Source: Akebia trifoliata (Eukaryota > Streptophyta > Magnoliopsida > Ranunculales > Lardizabalaceae). Taken from it: DNA of 64,000 bases. The translations under genes were made by a program, and so were the position numbers. Location: the NCBI GenBank assembly GCA_017979445.1, contig JADQWC010000532.1, forward strand, positions 1 through 64,000, written 5' to 3'. Shown in pieces: positions 48,301-57,800 of this stretch. How positions within the stretch are numbered: the first letter of the stretch is position 1; every line of letters starts with the position of its first letter. The notes beneath the pieces were generated by a model, which had not been told where the DNA came from, searched no databases, and worked only from the letters and a program-made list of their open reading frames with translations.

Positions 48301-51300
48301 AGAATGTTCAATAATATTTAGCTCAACGGTATCCCATTGAATTTGTTTTGGAGTTATTACAATATTTCTAAAATTTGTTAAAAATAGTGTAGTCAATCTT
48401 TTTGTTTGATTTTGATATGTTATGTTACGAATTAAGGACATCATACATTTATAGTAAATTCTATAAATTACTGTGATGTTTTCAACATTTAACATATTAA
48501 ACCCTTTGGTTTGAACTCTTAGGGTTAAGGATTTTGAAATAGTTTGATCTGTTAAAGAGACAAAGAAATTTGGAAAGCAATTAAAAAAAAAATAAGACCA
48601 TCATGTTTGCACTTGAATCATTCCTATTAATTGATCTGGAAATTTTATGTTTCTTCGGTCTCTTACATGAGTTATGGTAAAAGTATTAAGGTCTTATCTA
48701 GGAAGGGGTACTATTGCTACTTGGATAAAACCAAAATGGATATAATTATATTTTTTTATTTTGAAGTTTTTCCAATAAATTTTGTGGAAGTAAAAAAATA
48801 TTTTCTATTTTTCTAGAAATTGACATAGATTGCTCTATTGTATTTATTATATAGTCATTTCTTAATTTTAATTTGTAGGGACTCTAGGAATTGTCCAATT
48901 TTTTTATTAATTGTTCAATAGTTTTATATGAAATTTCATCATTTTGTTTGATTGAAATTATTTTGATTAGGTCTGTTGAGGAGGTATTGTCTACTTGTAG
49001 TTTTCTTTTAAAAGATTTTAAATTATTTATACTCTAACAAGTTGAATTTTAAATATCTTCGTTCTAGTGGTTGGTCCAGGATTTACTATTCGTCTTACGG
49101 TAACACTGTCTGTGAGTTTTACTACCCGATTAGGAAACCTCGAACCTAGATCTAAAGATTTTTTAAATTAACCTACTTTAATGAAAAAAATTTAAAATAA
49201 TTAAGAGAAAATAGAGTATACAATTTAAATAAAAAATAAAACCGATATAAAGGCGGATTCTTGGGTTCTTGACACATTTTTTGCTCAGGGTGATACCTTT
49301 AAAATCATGACAAACTTGATTGCCTTTGACCTACCTTTGGATATAGTACTCTGTATTTTGACAATAGAATTTGTACAGAATTCAAATAAAGATGTGAATA
49401 AAATTTGAAATATACCTTCTTTTGAAATAATACAGACTCTTCTGGGTAACTTTTGAAACTTGACTCTGATACGAAATTACAGGATCTTTGCTAAATTGAG
49501 AATTGAGAATATTTCTTAAATTGATATAGAATTTCTTCAAAAGCCTCAAAAAGCCAAAACAAATCGAAAGGTAAGGAGAAAATTCCTATAGAAATCCAAA
49601 TTTCTCCTTTTCAATTTTCTTCAATCTCTCCAAAATTAGAATATATTCACAAAACCAATCAAGCAATTTTTACCCTATCTCCAAAGTAATTTGAATTTAT
49701 GACTTCATCTCACATCCAAAGTCAATTGTTTCTTGGAAAACATCTCTTTAATCTAAGACAGTCAAATCTTTCGTCAAATTTCTATGAAGCCATTTTAATC
49801 CAATCTCAAAGTACAATAATATCTCACAACCTTGATCAAGAAGGTGAGATTGCATATTAAAAATTCAAAATTCAAAAGATTATTTCATCTTATGAATGGG
49901 GAACATCCTTTTGGACCTCCAAATATGTTAAATTTCCTAAAAATTAGCAAATCCCTTACACCTATTGGGATTATTAATATTCATGGGAATTTATTCTTCT
50001 CATACAAAATTCCAAAGGATCTCATTCTTGATTTTTACAATTTTGTCAAAAACTTAACAATCAAATACCATACTAGTCTTATTCACCATGGTGGCAATAT
50101 TTTGGGACCATTCATGATATCCTTCCTAACGGTCAAATTTCTCAGTTTGAAGATTTCCTAAACAACAATAGATTTAAAGTTTAAAAAATGAACTATTAAA
50201 ATATGCTCTACTTTGCTTATACCAGTTGTCTATGGATTTTCAAATGACATTATTCAAAAGAACTGTTGGATTGTTTCCCTACCTTTTTCCAAACCATTTA
50301 TGTGAAATGGTGAGACAAATATGATCAAAACAGATAATTCCTAAATCTCCTAAAAAGAAATTGTCTCCATCAAAATTTCCAAAGTTATTAAAGGCCTAAA
50401 TAAAATCGTACGCACAAGCTACAGTCTCCTTTGCAGTAATTCCAACATCATCGTCTACAATAATTTCTCCTCAAGACTTTGTACTAGCCATAAAAAAAAT
50501 TCAAAAAATCTCAAATGAACTACAATATCTCAAAGATTCAATCTCTATTAAAGAATCGATATTAGCACAGTCCTCTTTAGATTCTCATCAAAGCATCTCA
50601 GACAACGAAGACAAAGAACACTTTCACTTCTGATATATATTTAATGTGTTTAATATATATAAGTATCTCAAAAAGTCTATATGTATGCGAAAAGTATGTC
50701 ATGCAATGAATAGTGTTTATTGTTCACTCAAGTGTTAAAAGTCACAAAGTCACGCGATGAATGGTATTTACTATTTACTCACGTGTTAGTTACTATTCAC
50801 AAATAGTAACGTCAATCATTGACAAACATTCGTGTATCTTCCTGATTTCAAAATAATTTAAAATTTTGAAATTCCAGAGTCTTTCGGACTTTGAACAATT
50901 TTCAATTCTCTTGACCCAAATCCTCTATAAATTAACAAAACCACCTCTGAGAAGAGATATAGAGGAAAAATATCATCTGAAGGATGGATACGGAAAGAAA
51001 AAAAGGAAGGATGAAGGATAGCAAGGTAGAAGAAGAGGATATTTGCATTTTAAGATTCTACCAAAGTGTTGGTTTTCAAAATTATAAAAATATCATTTCT
51101 TTACTATCTAATCTATAATGACCCTCCCATCAATATTTTAGATTACAAATAAGCCTCCTTTTGATACATGTGCATTAGTTAATATACATAATTTTTTATT
51201 CAAATAGATAATTGAATATATATATGAGATTAGTTTTATTTTTTATTAATATATATATATATATTCAAAATTGTCGATATTTACTTTGCCTTGTTGCAAA

Positions 51301-52404
51301 ATGGAAGATTAGGTTTATCCTTAAGAGCTTCTATAAGCATCCCAAATTTTACTTATTACACCCCAATTCTTAAATTATTTATCACACTTTAATTAAAGAT
51401 TAAAATGCATGCATCATTCCAACATTACAACAGTTTGGTTCAAGTTATCACATAACATTAAAAACCATGATAACACGGTCAAACAACTTCAGAGATGCTG
51501 ATTACAATTAGGATTAAGCTCATATAAATCCCAAATTTAACAAATAGAAAAAGAAAAAAATTAATTAAAGAAAGTAAGGAAAGAGTTTCTATAATTGGCA
51601 CCCCAACTTTAACTTATTCTAAGCCATTGATTTTTTTCTTTTAAATTTAATTGGGTGTAGTAAGTAAAAGTTGGGGTGCTACTAGCAACTCTCTTATCCA
51701 TTGACCGAAAGTCAGCTGTCAGTTTTTATGAATTAAGGTGGAAAATTTAATTTAAAATATTCTTAAAAACTTAAATTAATCAAAATTTAAATAAATTTAA
51801 AAATCCATTAATTCATGGAGACAAAGGGTTATTGAGTATTGACTTACCATGAAGGGGAAAACTTAGAGAGCTGCTATTGCCACACCAATTCCTATCTAAA
51901 TCACCAAGGAATTGCACACGGTTAGGGTGGCGATTGCAAAAGTTGGGGTGGCAATAGAAGCTCTCTAAAATTAATCATGTATTAATTTTCGAAGGGTAAA
52001 CCTAAAGATTAGAAAATTTTGCAATGGTATTACTAATAAATACTTTAGTAATTAAAAAATAATTATTTTTATTAGAAAAATAAGAAGAAAAAAATCCAGT
52101 TGATTTGGTTGAATTTTGTTTACATCTCGATGTGGAACTATTTTTAAAAGCTTTCTATTTCAAATTTTCAACTAAATTACCAAAATTTCACCAAAGTAAA
52201 TCAAATTTACAATAAGAAAAAAAGTTAATGGTGGGTGTTCTTACCTGGCTAGAAGATCGAGATATTGAACATCAGGTCCAAAGATGGATGAATTCTTTAT
52301 AAGTCTGAGATTAGCAGTCAACGATTTTCCAGATGGATTCACTTTGATTGATCTGATTGTGTAACCATACCCGATTCTTACTTCTCCCTTTGCATTTGCA
52401 TTTG

Positions 52405-52435
<31 letters not shown>

Positions 52436-52492
52436 AAAGAAAGATAGATAAAAGAGAAACAAAAGATGATAAACTTTCGATCTCATTTTCAT
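35443..52492 (-). CDS. Alpha-glucosidase, glycoside hydrolase family 31 (AGLU1/At5g11720-like)
   Basis: Five exons: 52245-52492, 39870-40573, 37894-38124, 36562-37208, 35443-36324. All introns are GT..AG and the joined CDS is 2712 bp (903 residues), the usual size for plant GH31 enzymes. The enzyme should release glucose from non-reducing alpha-1,4 ends of maltose and malto-oligosaccharides in the secretory pathway, wall or vacuole. Residues 1-~25 form a hydrophobic signal peptide, followed by a nine-Ser run. The N-terminal beta-domain is in exon 2. In the barrel, Asp464 in [10 protein letters not shown] is the expected nucleophile and Asp563 in [10 protein letters not shown] the acid/base. 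FHQCRYGY and MWTDIDHMD are further GH31 signatures. [10 protein letters not shown] plus the whole exon 4 pattern favour alpha-glucosidase over alpha-xylosidase (XYL1). Intron 1 (11,671 bp) houses a pararetrovirus locus; the coding frame is nevertheless intact, so the gene may well be functional. Confidence 0.93.
36562..37208 (-). CDS. Alpha-glucosidase exon 4 (catalytic core, residues 395-610)
   Basis: Acceptor TTCCTCAG. Includes the nucleophile motif [13 protein letters not shown] (Asp464), the [17 protein letters not shown] segment, the acid/base motif [10 protein letters not shown] (Asp563) and [12 protein letters not shown]. Ends in-phase at RRWIQ with donor GTAAAG. Confidence 0.95.
37894..38124 (-). 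CDS. Alpha-glucosidase exon 3 (residues 318-394)
   Basis: Completes the [12 protein letters not shown] junction (acceptor TTTATAG). Carries [19 protein letters not shown] then TDIDHMD, the second conserved GH31 barrel segment. Ends ..ILDP plus one base, donor GTAAGAAA. Confidence 0.93.
38821..39118. mobile_element. Foldback MITE in alpha-glucosidase intron 2 (298 bp)
   Basis: The outer arms are inverted: GCCAAACATTTTTCAATATA at 38821 and TATATTGAAAAATGTTTGGC ending 39118. Inside are two further palindromes built from GGCTGATTTTTTGTGAGG..ATGATC and its complement (38869-38927 and 39020-39080). It has no coding capacity. The internal word also occurs in the 62.5-63.0 kb elements, so this is a family. 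Confidence 0.82.
39154..39502. mobile_element. MITE in alpha-glucosidase intron 2 (~350 bp, ~58 bp inverted ends)
   Basis: The left end TGGTAGCATAACTTAGTC..GGATCCTCTGTGGTGCTTCT pairs with the right end AGAAGTACCACAGAGGATC..ACTTAGTCATACTACCA. GTACTACAGGG is tandemly repeated three times just inside the right end (39424-39455). A (TA)n run at 39123-39147 separates it from the foldback element. Its interior resembles the 52.87-53.45 kb repeat (GGATCCTNTGTRG and GGTTGARA..GCAC words). Confidence 0.8.
39870..40573 (-). CDS. Alpha-glucosidase exon 2 (N-terminal beta-domain, residues 83-317)
   Basis: Acceptor TTTCTTTGCAG before CTTTGAGACC. Contains [48 protein letters not shown] words (here [13 protein letters not shown]) and [20 protein letters not shown]. 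Ends in MPYWSF plus one base, with donor GTAAGCC at 39869. Confidence 0.93.
42126..42137 (-). other. Primer-binding-site-like sequence, distal end of viral unit
   Basis: The minus strand reads TGGTATCAATGC, 10 of 12 bases of the tRNA-Met complement. The sequence next to it (CAAAGATCCTGTAAT on minus) is shared with the other primer site at 49463. Confidence 0.7.
42310..42650 (-). promoter_or_regulatory. Viral non-coding region with TATA box and duplicated promoter element
   Basis: A TATAAA lies at 42410-42415 on minus (TCCTCTATAAATC context). Upstream of it, a unit containing GCGATGAATAGTGTTTA and TTCACTCA is repeated twice in tandem (about 42545-42600 and 42601-42650), an arrangement like duplicated enhancer motifs in caulimovirid promoters. 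The plus-strand arm has the same pair (50700-50795) and TATAAA at 50926-50931. It drives transcription away from the RNase H end. Activity is unknown. Confidence 0.55.
42780..43800 (-). pseudogene. Viral reading frame downstream of RNase H, function unknown
   Basis: The longest open piece is 43175-43447 and includes [24 protein letters not shown] and neighbouring words. A homologous, partly more open version lies at 49832-50161 on the plus strand. The plus-strand copy shows the frame ends with a Lys/Glu-rich coiled-coil-like stretch and a TGA at 50631-50633. No family was recognised. In several caulimovirid genera the position after RNase H holds a separate ORF; here stops prevent deciding whether it was separate or part of the polyprotein. 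Confidence 0.5.
43880..44220 (-). pseudogene. Viral RNase H domain, broken
   Basis: The first catalytic Asp region reads IIQTDAS (TDAS codons at 44170-44181), followed by a GILIQ stretch. Further on, after stops, FARWYALYNF and FDIEFIP-like words resemble the end of retroelement RNase H. It would degrade RNA in RNA:DNA hybrids during replication; multiple stops make it inactive. Confidence 0.72.
44361..45317 (-). pseudogene. Viral reverse transcriptase domain, broken
   Basis: Three open pieces in order on the minus strand. 45102-45317 holds an [14 protein letters not shown] linker. 44816-45082 reads [32 protein letters not shown] and [10 protein letters not shown]. 44361-44696 has [12 protein letters not shown] with the CMDD active site at about 44643-44654, then [11 protein letters not shown]. 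Met replaces the usual Val in the YVDD-type motif. The middle of the domain (44697-44815) is frame-shifted. Caulimovirid rather than Ty3/gypsy affinity is judged from the spacing, the linker and the lack of a downstream integrase. Confidence 0.85.
45600..45760 (-). pseudogene. Viral aspartic protease active-site region
   Basis: [12 protein letters not shown] on the minus strand, with the Asp-Ser-Gly-Ala codons at 45677-45688. Asp-Ser-Gly is the retropepsin triad form common in pararetroviruses. The surrounding frame is broken. Confidence 0.7.
46308..47816 (-). pseudogene. Viral coat-protein region with zinc knuckle, broken
   Basis: Open pieces 47562-47816, 47292-47501 and 46992-47195 are rich in Lys, Ser and Asn; the last has [14 protein letters not shown] and [11 protein letters not shown] words consistent with the caulimovirid capsid region. 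A zinc-knuckle core C-YK-C-RTLG-H is at 46308-46334. The fourth ligand (Cys) is not found in frame, so the finger is incomplete. The capsid call follows from position between movement protein and protease plus the knuckle. Confidence 0.6.
48034..48760 (-). pseudogene. Viral movement-protein-like region, broken
   Basis: The minus strand near 48705-48750 reads [14 protein letters not shown], a pattern typical of 30K-superfamily movement proteins of pararetroviruses. The open piece 48034-48495 (153 codons) follows, with a Ser-rich [13 protein letters not shown] stretch. Such proteins widen plasmodesmata for virion movement. Stops between the two parts break the frame. Confidence 0.6.
49463..49474 (-). 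other. Primer-binding-site-like sequence, start of viral unit
   Basis: The minus strand reads TCGTATCAGAGT, 10 of 12 bases of the tRNA-Met complement. Adjacent sequence up to about 49515 repeats 42141-42178 in the same orientation, marking the genome start before the inversion junction. Confidence 0.72.
49522..50975 (+). mobile_element. Inverted partial pararetrovirus copy (plus strand, ~1.45 kb)
   Basis: This arm is the inverted counterpart of about 42375-43815. It starts within the region after RNase H (TAAGGAGAAAATT words), carries the unknown frame (49832-50161, then a Lys-rich end with TGA at 50631-50633), the duplicated promoter unit (50700-50795) and a TATA box (50926-50931). The junction with the minus-strand unit is at about 49516-49525. 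The two arms are diverged but align along their length by eye. Confidence 0.82.
50976..51045 (-). repeat. Third viral piece, flipped again
   Basis: TGAAGGATGGATA...AGAAGAGGATATT at 50979-51045 matches 42310-42375 in the same orientation. The sequence just before it (50935-50975) matches the same region in the opposite orientation. The arm therefore folds back on itself here. Confidence 0.65.
51580..51696. mobile_element. Small MITE in intron 1 (~115 bp)
   Basis: The left end GAGTTTCTATAATTGGCACC with CCAACTTTAACTTA pairs with TAAGTAAAAGTTGGGGTGCT..AACTCTCTTA at the right. Same family as 51863-51968. A left-end-only relative is at about 51323-51370. Confidence 0.65.
51863..51968. mobile_element. 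Small MITE in intron 1 (106 bp, TTAGAGAG ends)
   Basis: Starts TTAGAGAGCTGCTATTGCCA and ends TGGCAATAGAAGCTCTCTAA, nearly perfect ~28 bp inverted ends. It lies about 280 bp downstream of exon 1 inside the intron. A related fragment (GTGGCATTAGC..GTGGCGATAGAATCTC) sits near 27460-27495. Confidence 0.78.
52245..52492 (-). CDS. Alpha-glucosidase exon 1 (signal peptide, residues 1-82)
   Basis: Starts [19 protein letters not shown]; a second in-frame ATG is two codons later (52484-52486) and either could be used. Nine consecutive Ser codons (TCA)9 at about 52410-52436 follow the hydrophobic core, encoded by a pure trinucleotide repeat. The exon ends ..LDLLA plus two bases (AG), then donor GTAAGAAC at 52244. 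Joined to exon 2 this gives LLASFETN, a conserved start of the GH31 N-terminal domain. Confidence 0.9.
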
Positions 52493-52869
52493 TTTCCGTT
52501 GACTCCGCTCCAGTCCACTGTTGAATGTGACAATAAACTATCCTTCTTATTATCTTTCTCATCGAATAATTATTGGCGTGAAACAAACGGTTGAGATTGG
52601 AAGAGAAATGTAAAAGTTTCCTAGAGATTCAGAACTTAGATATGGATATGGATCACATTTTCCATATAGAAAGGACAAATAGATGCCATCTAGAGTCTGA
52701 TGTGGATTCCGCAAAGATGAGTCCGGCTTGGGTGTTCATAAATCAGAATTGACTAGTTTTCATCAAGGGGAAATAATTAGTGGATGGGCCCTACTAAAAA
52801 AAAAAAAAAACTGAAAAAGTTATGGTTTTTTTTTTTTTTTTATTAAAACTTTTTACGAGTGTTCTCTAC

Positions 52870-53455
52870 TATTTAGAGAGTCCAAATCTAGGTGAAATAA
52901 GGAAAAATATGGGTATATGTAAAAGTATCAATTAATAGATATGACTCTTCAAAAATAGCTAAAGAAAAGCGAAACTCAAAAACCTCAAGAGAACTTTAAG
53001 TATTTTTGAAAAAGAATATCGATATGCTTCCTTTATGCTTAATGTCTATGATTAATAAAATAACTTGCCTTACTTATCTACAATTCTAAATAAAGAACAT
53101 CTCCAGCCTTCTAATATTAACAAAATTCTACTTCAAATCAACTTTTAGAATTTAACTATTACTAATTTACAACATAGGTGACAAAAAAAAAACTCATATT
53201 CTATTATAAGTACTAGTCATGATGTAGTAAATGTTATGATGACGTGGCTGTTGGTGAGAGTCGTCGGAATTCGATTTTGGAGGGAACCGGATCCTTTGTA
53301 GCACGTGATTCTTGTGGCAACCATGTAGCACACTTTAAACAGTTGAAAGAGCACCACATCAACAATAAAATTAGATCTCACACTTAAAATCTGGGGAGTT
53401 CAGTAGTCATTCATTTTTAAAGACATGGACTTGTATAAAAAAACTTGTTTTTTGA
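52870..53455 (+). repeat. Dispersed ~590 bp repeat, copy A (upstream of alpha-glucosidase)
   Basis: Inverted relative to 61665-62260. Shared words include TCCAAATCTAGGTGAA, ACATCTCCAGCCTTCTAATA, ACTCATATTCTATTATAAGT, AAAATCTGGGGAGTT and TTTTTAAAGACAT. It starts about 380 bp upstream of the alpha-glucosidase start codon, so it may overlap its promoter. No coding sequence; element class not assigned. Confidence 0.85.
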
Positions 53456-54847
53456 TTTTTTCTTTTTCTTTTTTTTTTTTTAAATCAGAGTTAAGTTATA
53501 ATCACAAGAGGTTGAGATGGTATTTTTTCTTTTTAAATACCTCTCTCTCATCCTTTGAAAATGTGCTACAGGATTGTGTTTGTCGCATATTGCTACATAA
53601 AATAAATAAAGAACAAAATAATAACACCTTGGTAAGCAAAGAGACGATCCACAAAGACTTTGTTGATTCGAATATTCTAACTAAAAGCGATTAGAGAAGT
53701 AACCAATTTAAAACAAACATGTAAGGTTTGAACTAATTAAAAATAGTAAAAATAGCAAAAGATGAGATCACAATGTAAAAAGATTTAGATTAGTCGAATT
53801 CACCAAAATCAACAATCATAGAAAAGATTAGCTATGTTTGAATCATTATCTCAATCTAATGTTGTAAATCGGAAAATTAATATGATAGAAGCACAAATAT
53901 TCTCTAGAACGTTATGATTACTTTTAAATCAATAAATTATGAAGATCTAACTTAAACTATCAAAAACCAAGTATGATTTAACTTGACCTAATCTAAGTTT
54001 AAATCATCAAAACTCATGTCAATCCAAAATAGTTTTTACTAACTATCAATCAAAATAAAATCATGTATAACAGTTAAACATATGGATGGATAAAACATAG
54101 ATCATCTATTCATGATTATTTTGCTCTGACTTCCCCGACCTCTCTTATGGAGGTTTAGCCATAAATCATTGCAAGAATAGTAAAAACATAAAACTAAAAT
54201 ATAAAATAAAAGAGAGGAGAAATATGTTGTTTTTATTGATTCTTGATTTGAGAATGAATGTTCCTCCTCCAGTTATAATGTTTGAAAGAAAGAAACTAAA
54301 ACTTAAAGAGAAAAATTAAGAAGGGAGAGAGAAGACGAATAGAAAAGAAGATAAAAGATATGAGAGAGATTTCTAGTTCTAATCTAGTCTCTATTTACAA
54401 ATCTAGATTATGGTTTCTTCAAATCGGAAGTTTCCATGTAAGCAAAAAAAAGTCCAACTTTAATCCATTGTATGTGATATTGTGAGATTAACGCGTTGCA
54501 CAAATCTCAAAATCCATCGATTTTACCTCGTCGTCATGCCCCATTACCATGCTGCGGTTATAGAGGATCCTATGGACTTTATTTTGGTTTGAATCTTCGT
54601 TTCATGTACCCAAGTGCAGTGAGCTCTCGCAAATATTTTGTTTTATTCCTTTATTTCCTGTGCCTTTGATCTGTCACTAATACTTAACCAATATTAAGTC
54701 AAAAATCATAATTAATTAAAAAATAATGAATAACATGTACTATGAATGCATTATATCTAATTAGGGGCTTCAACGTGTGTTTTATCCTTAAAGTCTACGT
54801 AAATAGAGTGTTAGAAACGACTTTCTAGGCCCTGATCATACTCTCAA
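53456..54847. other. AT-rich spacer upstream of the alpha-glucosidase gene
   Basis: No gene supported. The open frame 53425-53694 is low-complexity Phe/Lys-rich and overlaps the dispersed repeat. Confidence 0.45.
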
Positions 54848-57800
54848 TGTCACGCCCCGAAATCCCAACATGAATCCCTATTATTCAACAGTCAGAATCT
54901 TGAGGTGTGAGGTGAACAAATACGCATTCTGATAGAACAATCATAGACAATAATGCTATGAAAAGAAACACATGCAGCGGAACATATATTAGATAATCTC
55001 AAATCAAAATAACGAAAGCTAAACAAACATAATTTAAATACATCAAACCCAAAATCCATAAACCCGATAAGAATCTCTACAAAATATAACATCTCAAAAT
55101 ATACATCAAGTCCCACTGTTATACATTACAACGCACCCACTAAACCACTAAACTAATCCTTAAGCTGGTGGAAGTTGTAAACCCACGACAAAATTTTCTA
55201 CAAGAACCTCCTCGAAAGACTCCTCAAAGGTTAGCTCTACAAAAGCTAAAGTATATGAAAGGGGAAGGATATGATGAGTAACAAGGGAATGTTACTCATC
55301 AGGATGAACTTCGTTCTAATAGAGAGTCATACATGCACGAGTAATCAAACTGAATAGTTAAATAATGCAGGTTTTCATAATGTATCATACGATAAATGTC
55401 TAAACATACTCAGTAAACAGTTGTAAATAATTTCAATCTATCATTTCTATCATTTAAAGTAACATATACATTTGCAAGTGGAAAGCATCTATCACATCAC
55501 AAAATAAAGAAAATACATAATAAGAACACGGCGGTGTAGTCGATAAGAGAGCAAAGGATCATGTCGATACAACGACCTCTGTATGGCAAATCGATATTCC
55601 AAACTTAACCTCCTATATGGAATCCCATCGTTAGAATCTGATTGTGTAGTCGATCGGCATACCATAGTTTTAGGATCGTTTATCTGGCTCAAACTGGCTG
55701 TTGGCCAAGAACCCAAAGAATTCACCTTACGGTGAAGCTTACCGTTTGACGACTATAGACTAATAGTGATTACTAGCTAACCTAGGAGACCCCTCACGTC
55801 GAAGCCTATCAAGAGACAATACATGTGAACTCCGCCTATCTCTACATTATACAGAGACTGTTTTTACACAACCTTCTCCAAGAAAGAAATAGGAGAAAAT
55901 CCCGAATCTCATAAGTTGTAATATGCTCTAAGGTATCCCATACTACCGAACAGCATATGGCATCTAGTGTTGATCCAAAATTGATCGGCCGCTTTCGGAT
56001 ATACAACAACGAATCACTCTTTATAGGTTTTCTCACGACTCTTTTTCGGTAAACAAATTATTTTATTTTGTATATAGTATATCATTTTCTTTCATCGAAA
56101 ATACAAATAAGATTTGATAGTGTTCTCCAGTGACATCCATCTATCATTACAATCCATCAATCATTCCATCTATCTATCTATCTATCTATCTATCTATTAT
56201 GTCTTACGTGACATGACCTTCACATAGAACTAGAGGTACTATCCCATCAATCAGTCGAAAACATACGTTCTTTCTATCCATCCATTAATCAATCGATCAA
56301 TCCATCGTCTAATTTTTTACATATCTATCAAAGTATTTTTCTCTTTTAAAATTATTTGAAATTCATAAAGTATCAATCAATTCCATTCAAAGGTTTTGGT
56401 TGATTAGAAAGGCTCGGATAATACGATAAAGTTATAACACGTAAAAACTAGAAAAAAAAAATGTCAAAATTTGGCTAAATGTTGGAAAAAGTAATTTTTC
56501 AAAGTTGTCGAAATTGAAAATGAATTTTTTTAACTAAAAAGCCTCGACAACATGAGAAAGGTCATGTAATTTTTATAATTAATTCAAAGTAATGCAAAAG
56601 CTATTACGTTTTGAAAATCGATCATAAACGTCGAATTTTACGTTTTGTTCTTGAAACCAAAAATTACATTTTGATATGATGAGATTTAGATCGTAAAACC
56701 ATTTTCAAAGTTTTCAAATGGGGGGTAAAATCTTAACTTTATTATAGAACTTAAAGTAAATGGAAGTCATTTACTTAAATATTTTTAATGAAATGAAGGG
56801 CTAAAAATAGTGTATATGCTGAGTGGGAAACAAAGCTGAAGAGAAAATTTAGTTTCTGAAAATTTTCAAGTCTTACGTTGGCGTCATCAGATACAGTCAA
56901 CTTTGACAATGGCTTACGATGGAGACATGTTTGGCTGATGGCGGCATCATCAGCAACCATGAAGCTAAAAATCGAATTTTTTTTTTGAAATGCCGATTTT
57001 TCTCGAAACTTATTGAAACTCGTTCCAAACATTATACTATATATAATATGATTAAAATACATCAAAAATAATAGAATTAGTCATAAATAAGCATGTAAAC
57101 ATGATTCCAATCATTCAAATATGAATAAATTGAATGAAAGGATCGATCAATCGACGATCGCTGGATTTTCTACGAAATTGTCATATAACTAGAAAGTAGA
57201 AAGGAAGGCATTCTACCTCGGACTATATTTAACAGTCTAATGGAATTTAATATCTCCTTCGGCCAAATCTTCAAGTTTTTTCTCAGACGAAAATCAAATT
57301 TTCTTGCATCTATGTGTAACTCTCGATGACGTGCATAACTTTCCTTCTTGCGACAAGACTTGGATCGTTCTAGTTTGGAGTAGATTTGAGTTGCAAATCT
57401 TGAGAAAAATAGGCTGATATTTGGTTGGAGAGATGAATGAGAAAAATTATATTTTTCTTATGATTTTAGATATTTATAACTTAAGTGAGACATAAGCGTC
57501 ATTTCAGGAGTTATTTTTTCTGAATGTCAATTTGGATAAACTTATACTCTATTTCGAGTGATTTTTTGGCCTGAATCTAATGGCATGATTGGATTCCTCA
57601 AAGTATATCTCTAAAATAACGTTTACTATTTGGTAGTTACTTGATGCGAAACTCGAGGATTTTATAACTTTTTCGCCTAAACTCGAATTCGAGTATACTT
57701 ACAGGCTAAATTATGTTTTTCAACCATTTTGAATCCAATTGCAAAGTCAAATTTCGTTAAAAATAAATATAATAGAATCTGAGTATTTCACCTTAACTCC

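Larger units (their letters stand above)
42126..49515 (-). mobile_element. Endogenous pararetrovirus (Caulimoviridae), about one genome length, degraded
   Basis: The minus strand carries, in caulimovirid order, a movement-protein-like region, coat-protein region, zinc knuckle, aspartic protease, reverse transcriptase and RNase H, followed by a further reading frame and a promoter-bearing non-coding region. Integrase is absent and there are no LTRs, which separates it from LTR retrotransposons. Sites resembling the tRNA-Met primer complement occur at 49463-49474 and 42126-42137, 7.3 kb apart, matching a circular genome of about 7.3 kb opened near its minus-strand start. Every frame is interrupted by stops and frameshifts, so it is inactive as it stands. 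The gene order with an extra frame after RNase H would fit Florendovirus, but genus is inference only. Confidence 0.85.
40574..52244 (-). other. Intron 1 of the alpha-glucosidase gene (11,671 bp)
   Basis: Bounded by donor GTAAGAAC (52244) and acceptor TTTCTTTGCAG (40574). About 8.9 kb of it is pararetrovirus sequence and ~0.4 kb MITEs. The remaining 40574-42125 is AT-rich with an (AT)n run at about 41531-41552 and no gene. Confidence 0.88.

Noticed and set aside
43175..50161. Reading the viral region as a Ty3/gypsy retrotransposon
   Set aside because: No integrase, no LTR pair and a movement-protein/coat/zinc-knuckle order before protease point to Caulimoviridae; the repeat structure is an inverted copy, not LTRs.
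35443..52492. Calling the GH31 gene alpha-xylosidase XYL1
   Set aside because: The nucleophile context [10 protein letters not shown] and the shorter segment after it, without the Cys-rich insert I associate with XYL1-type enzymes, fit the alpha-glucosidase branch better; a tree would decide.
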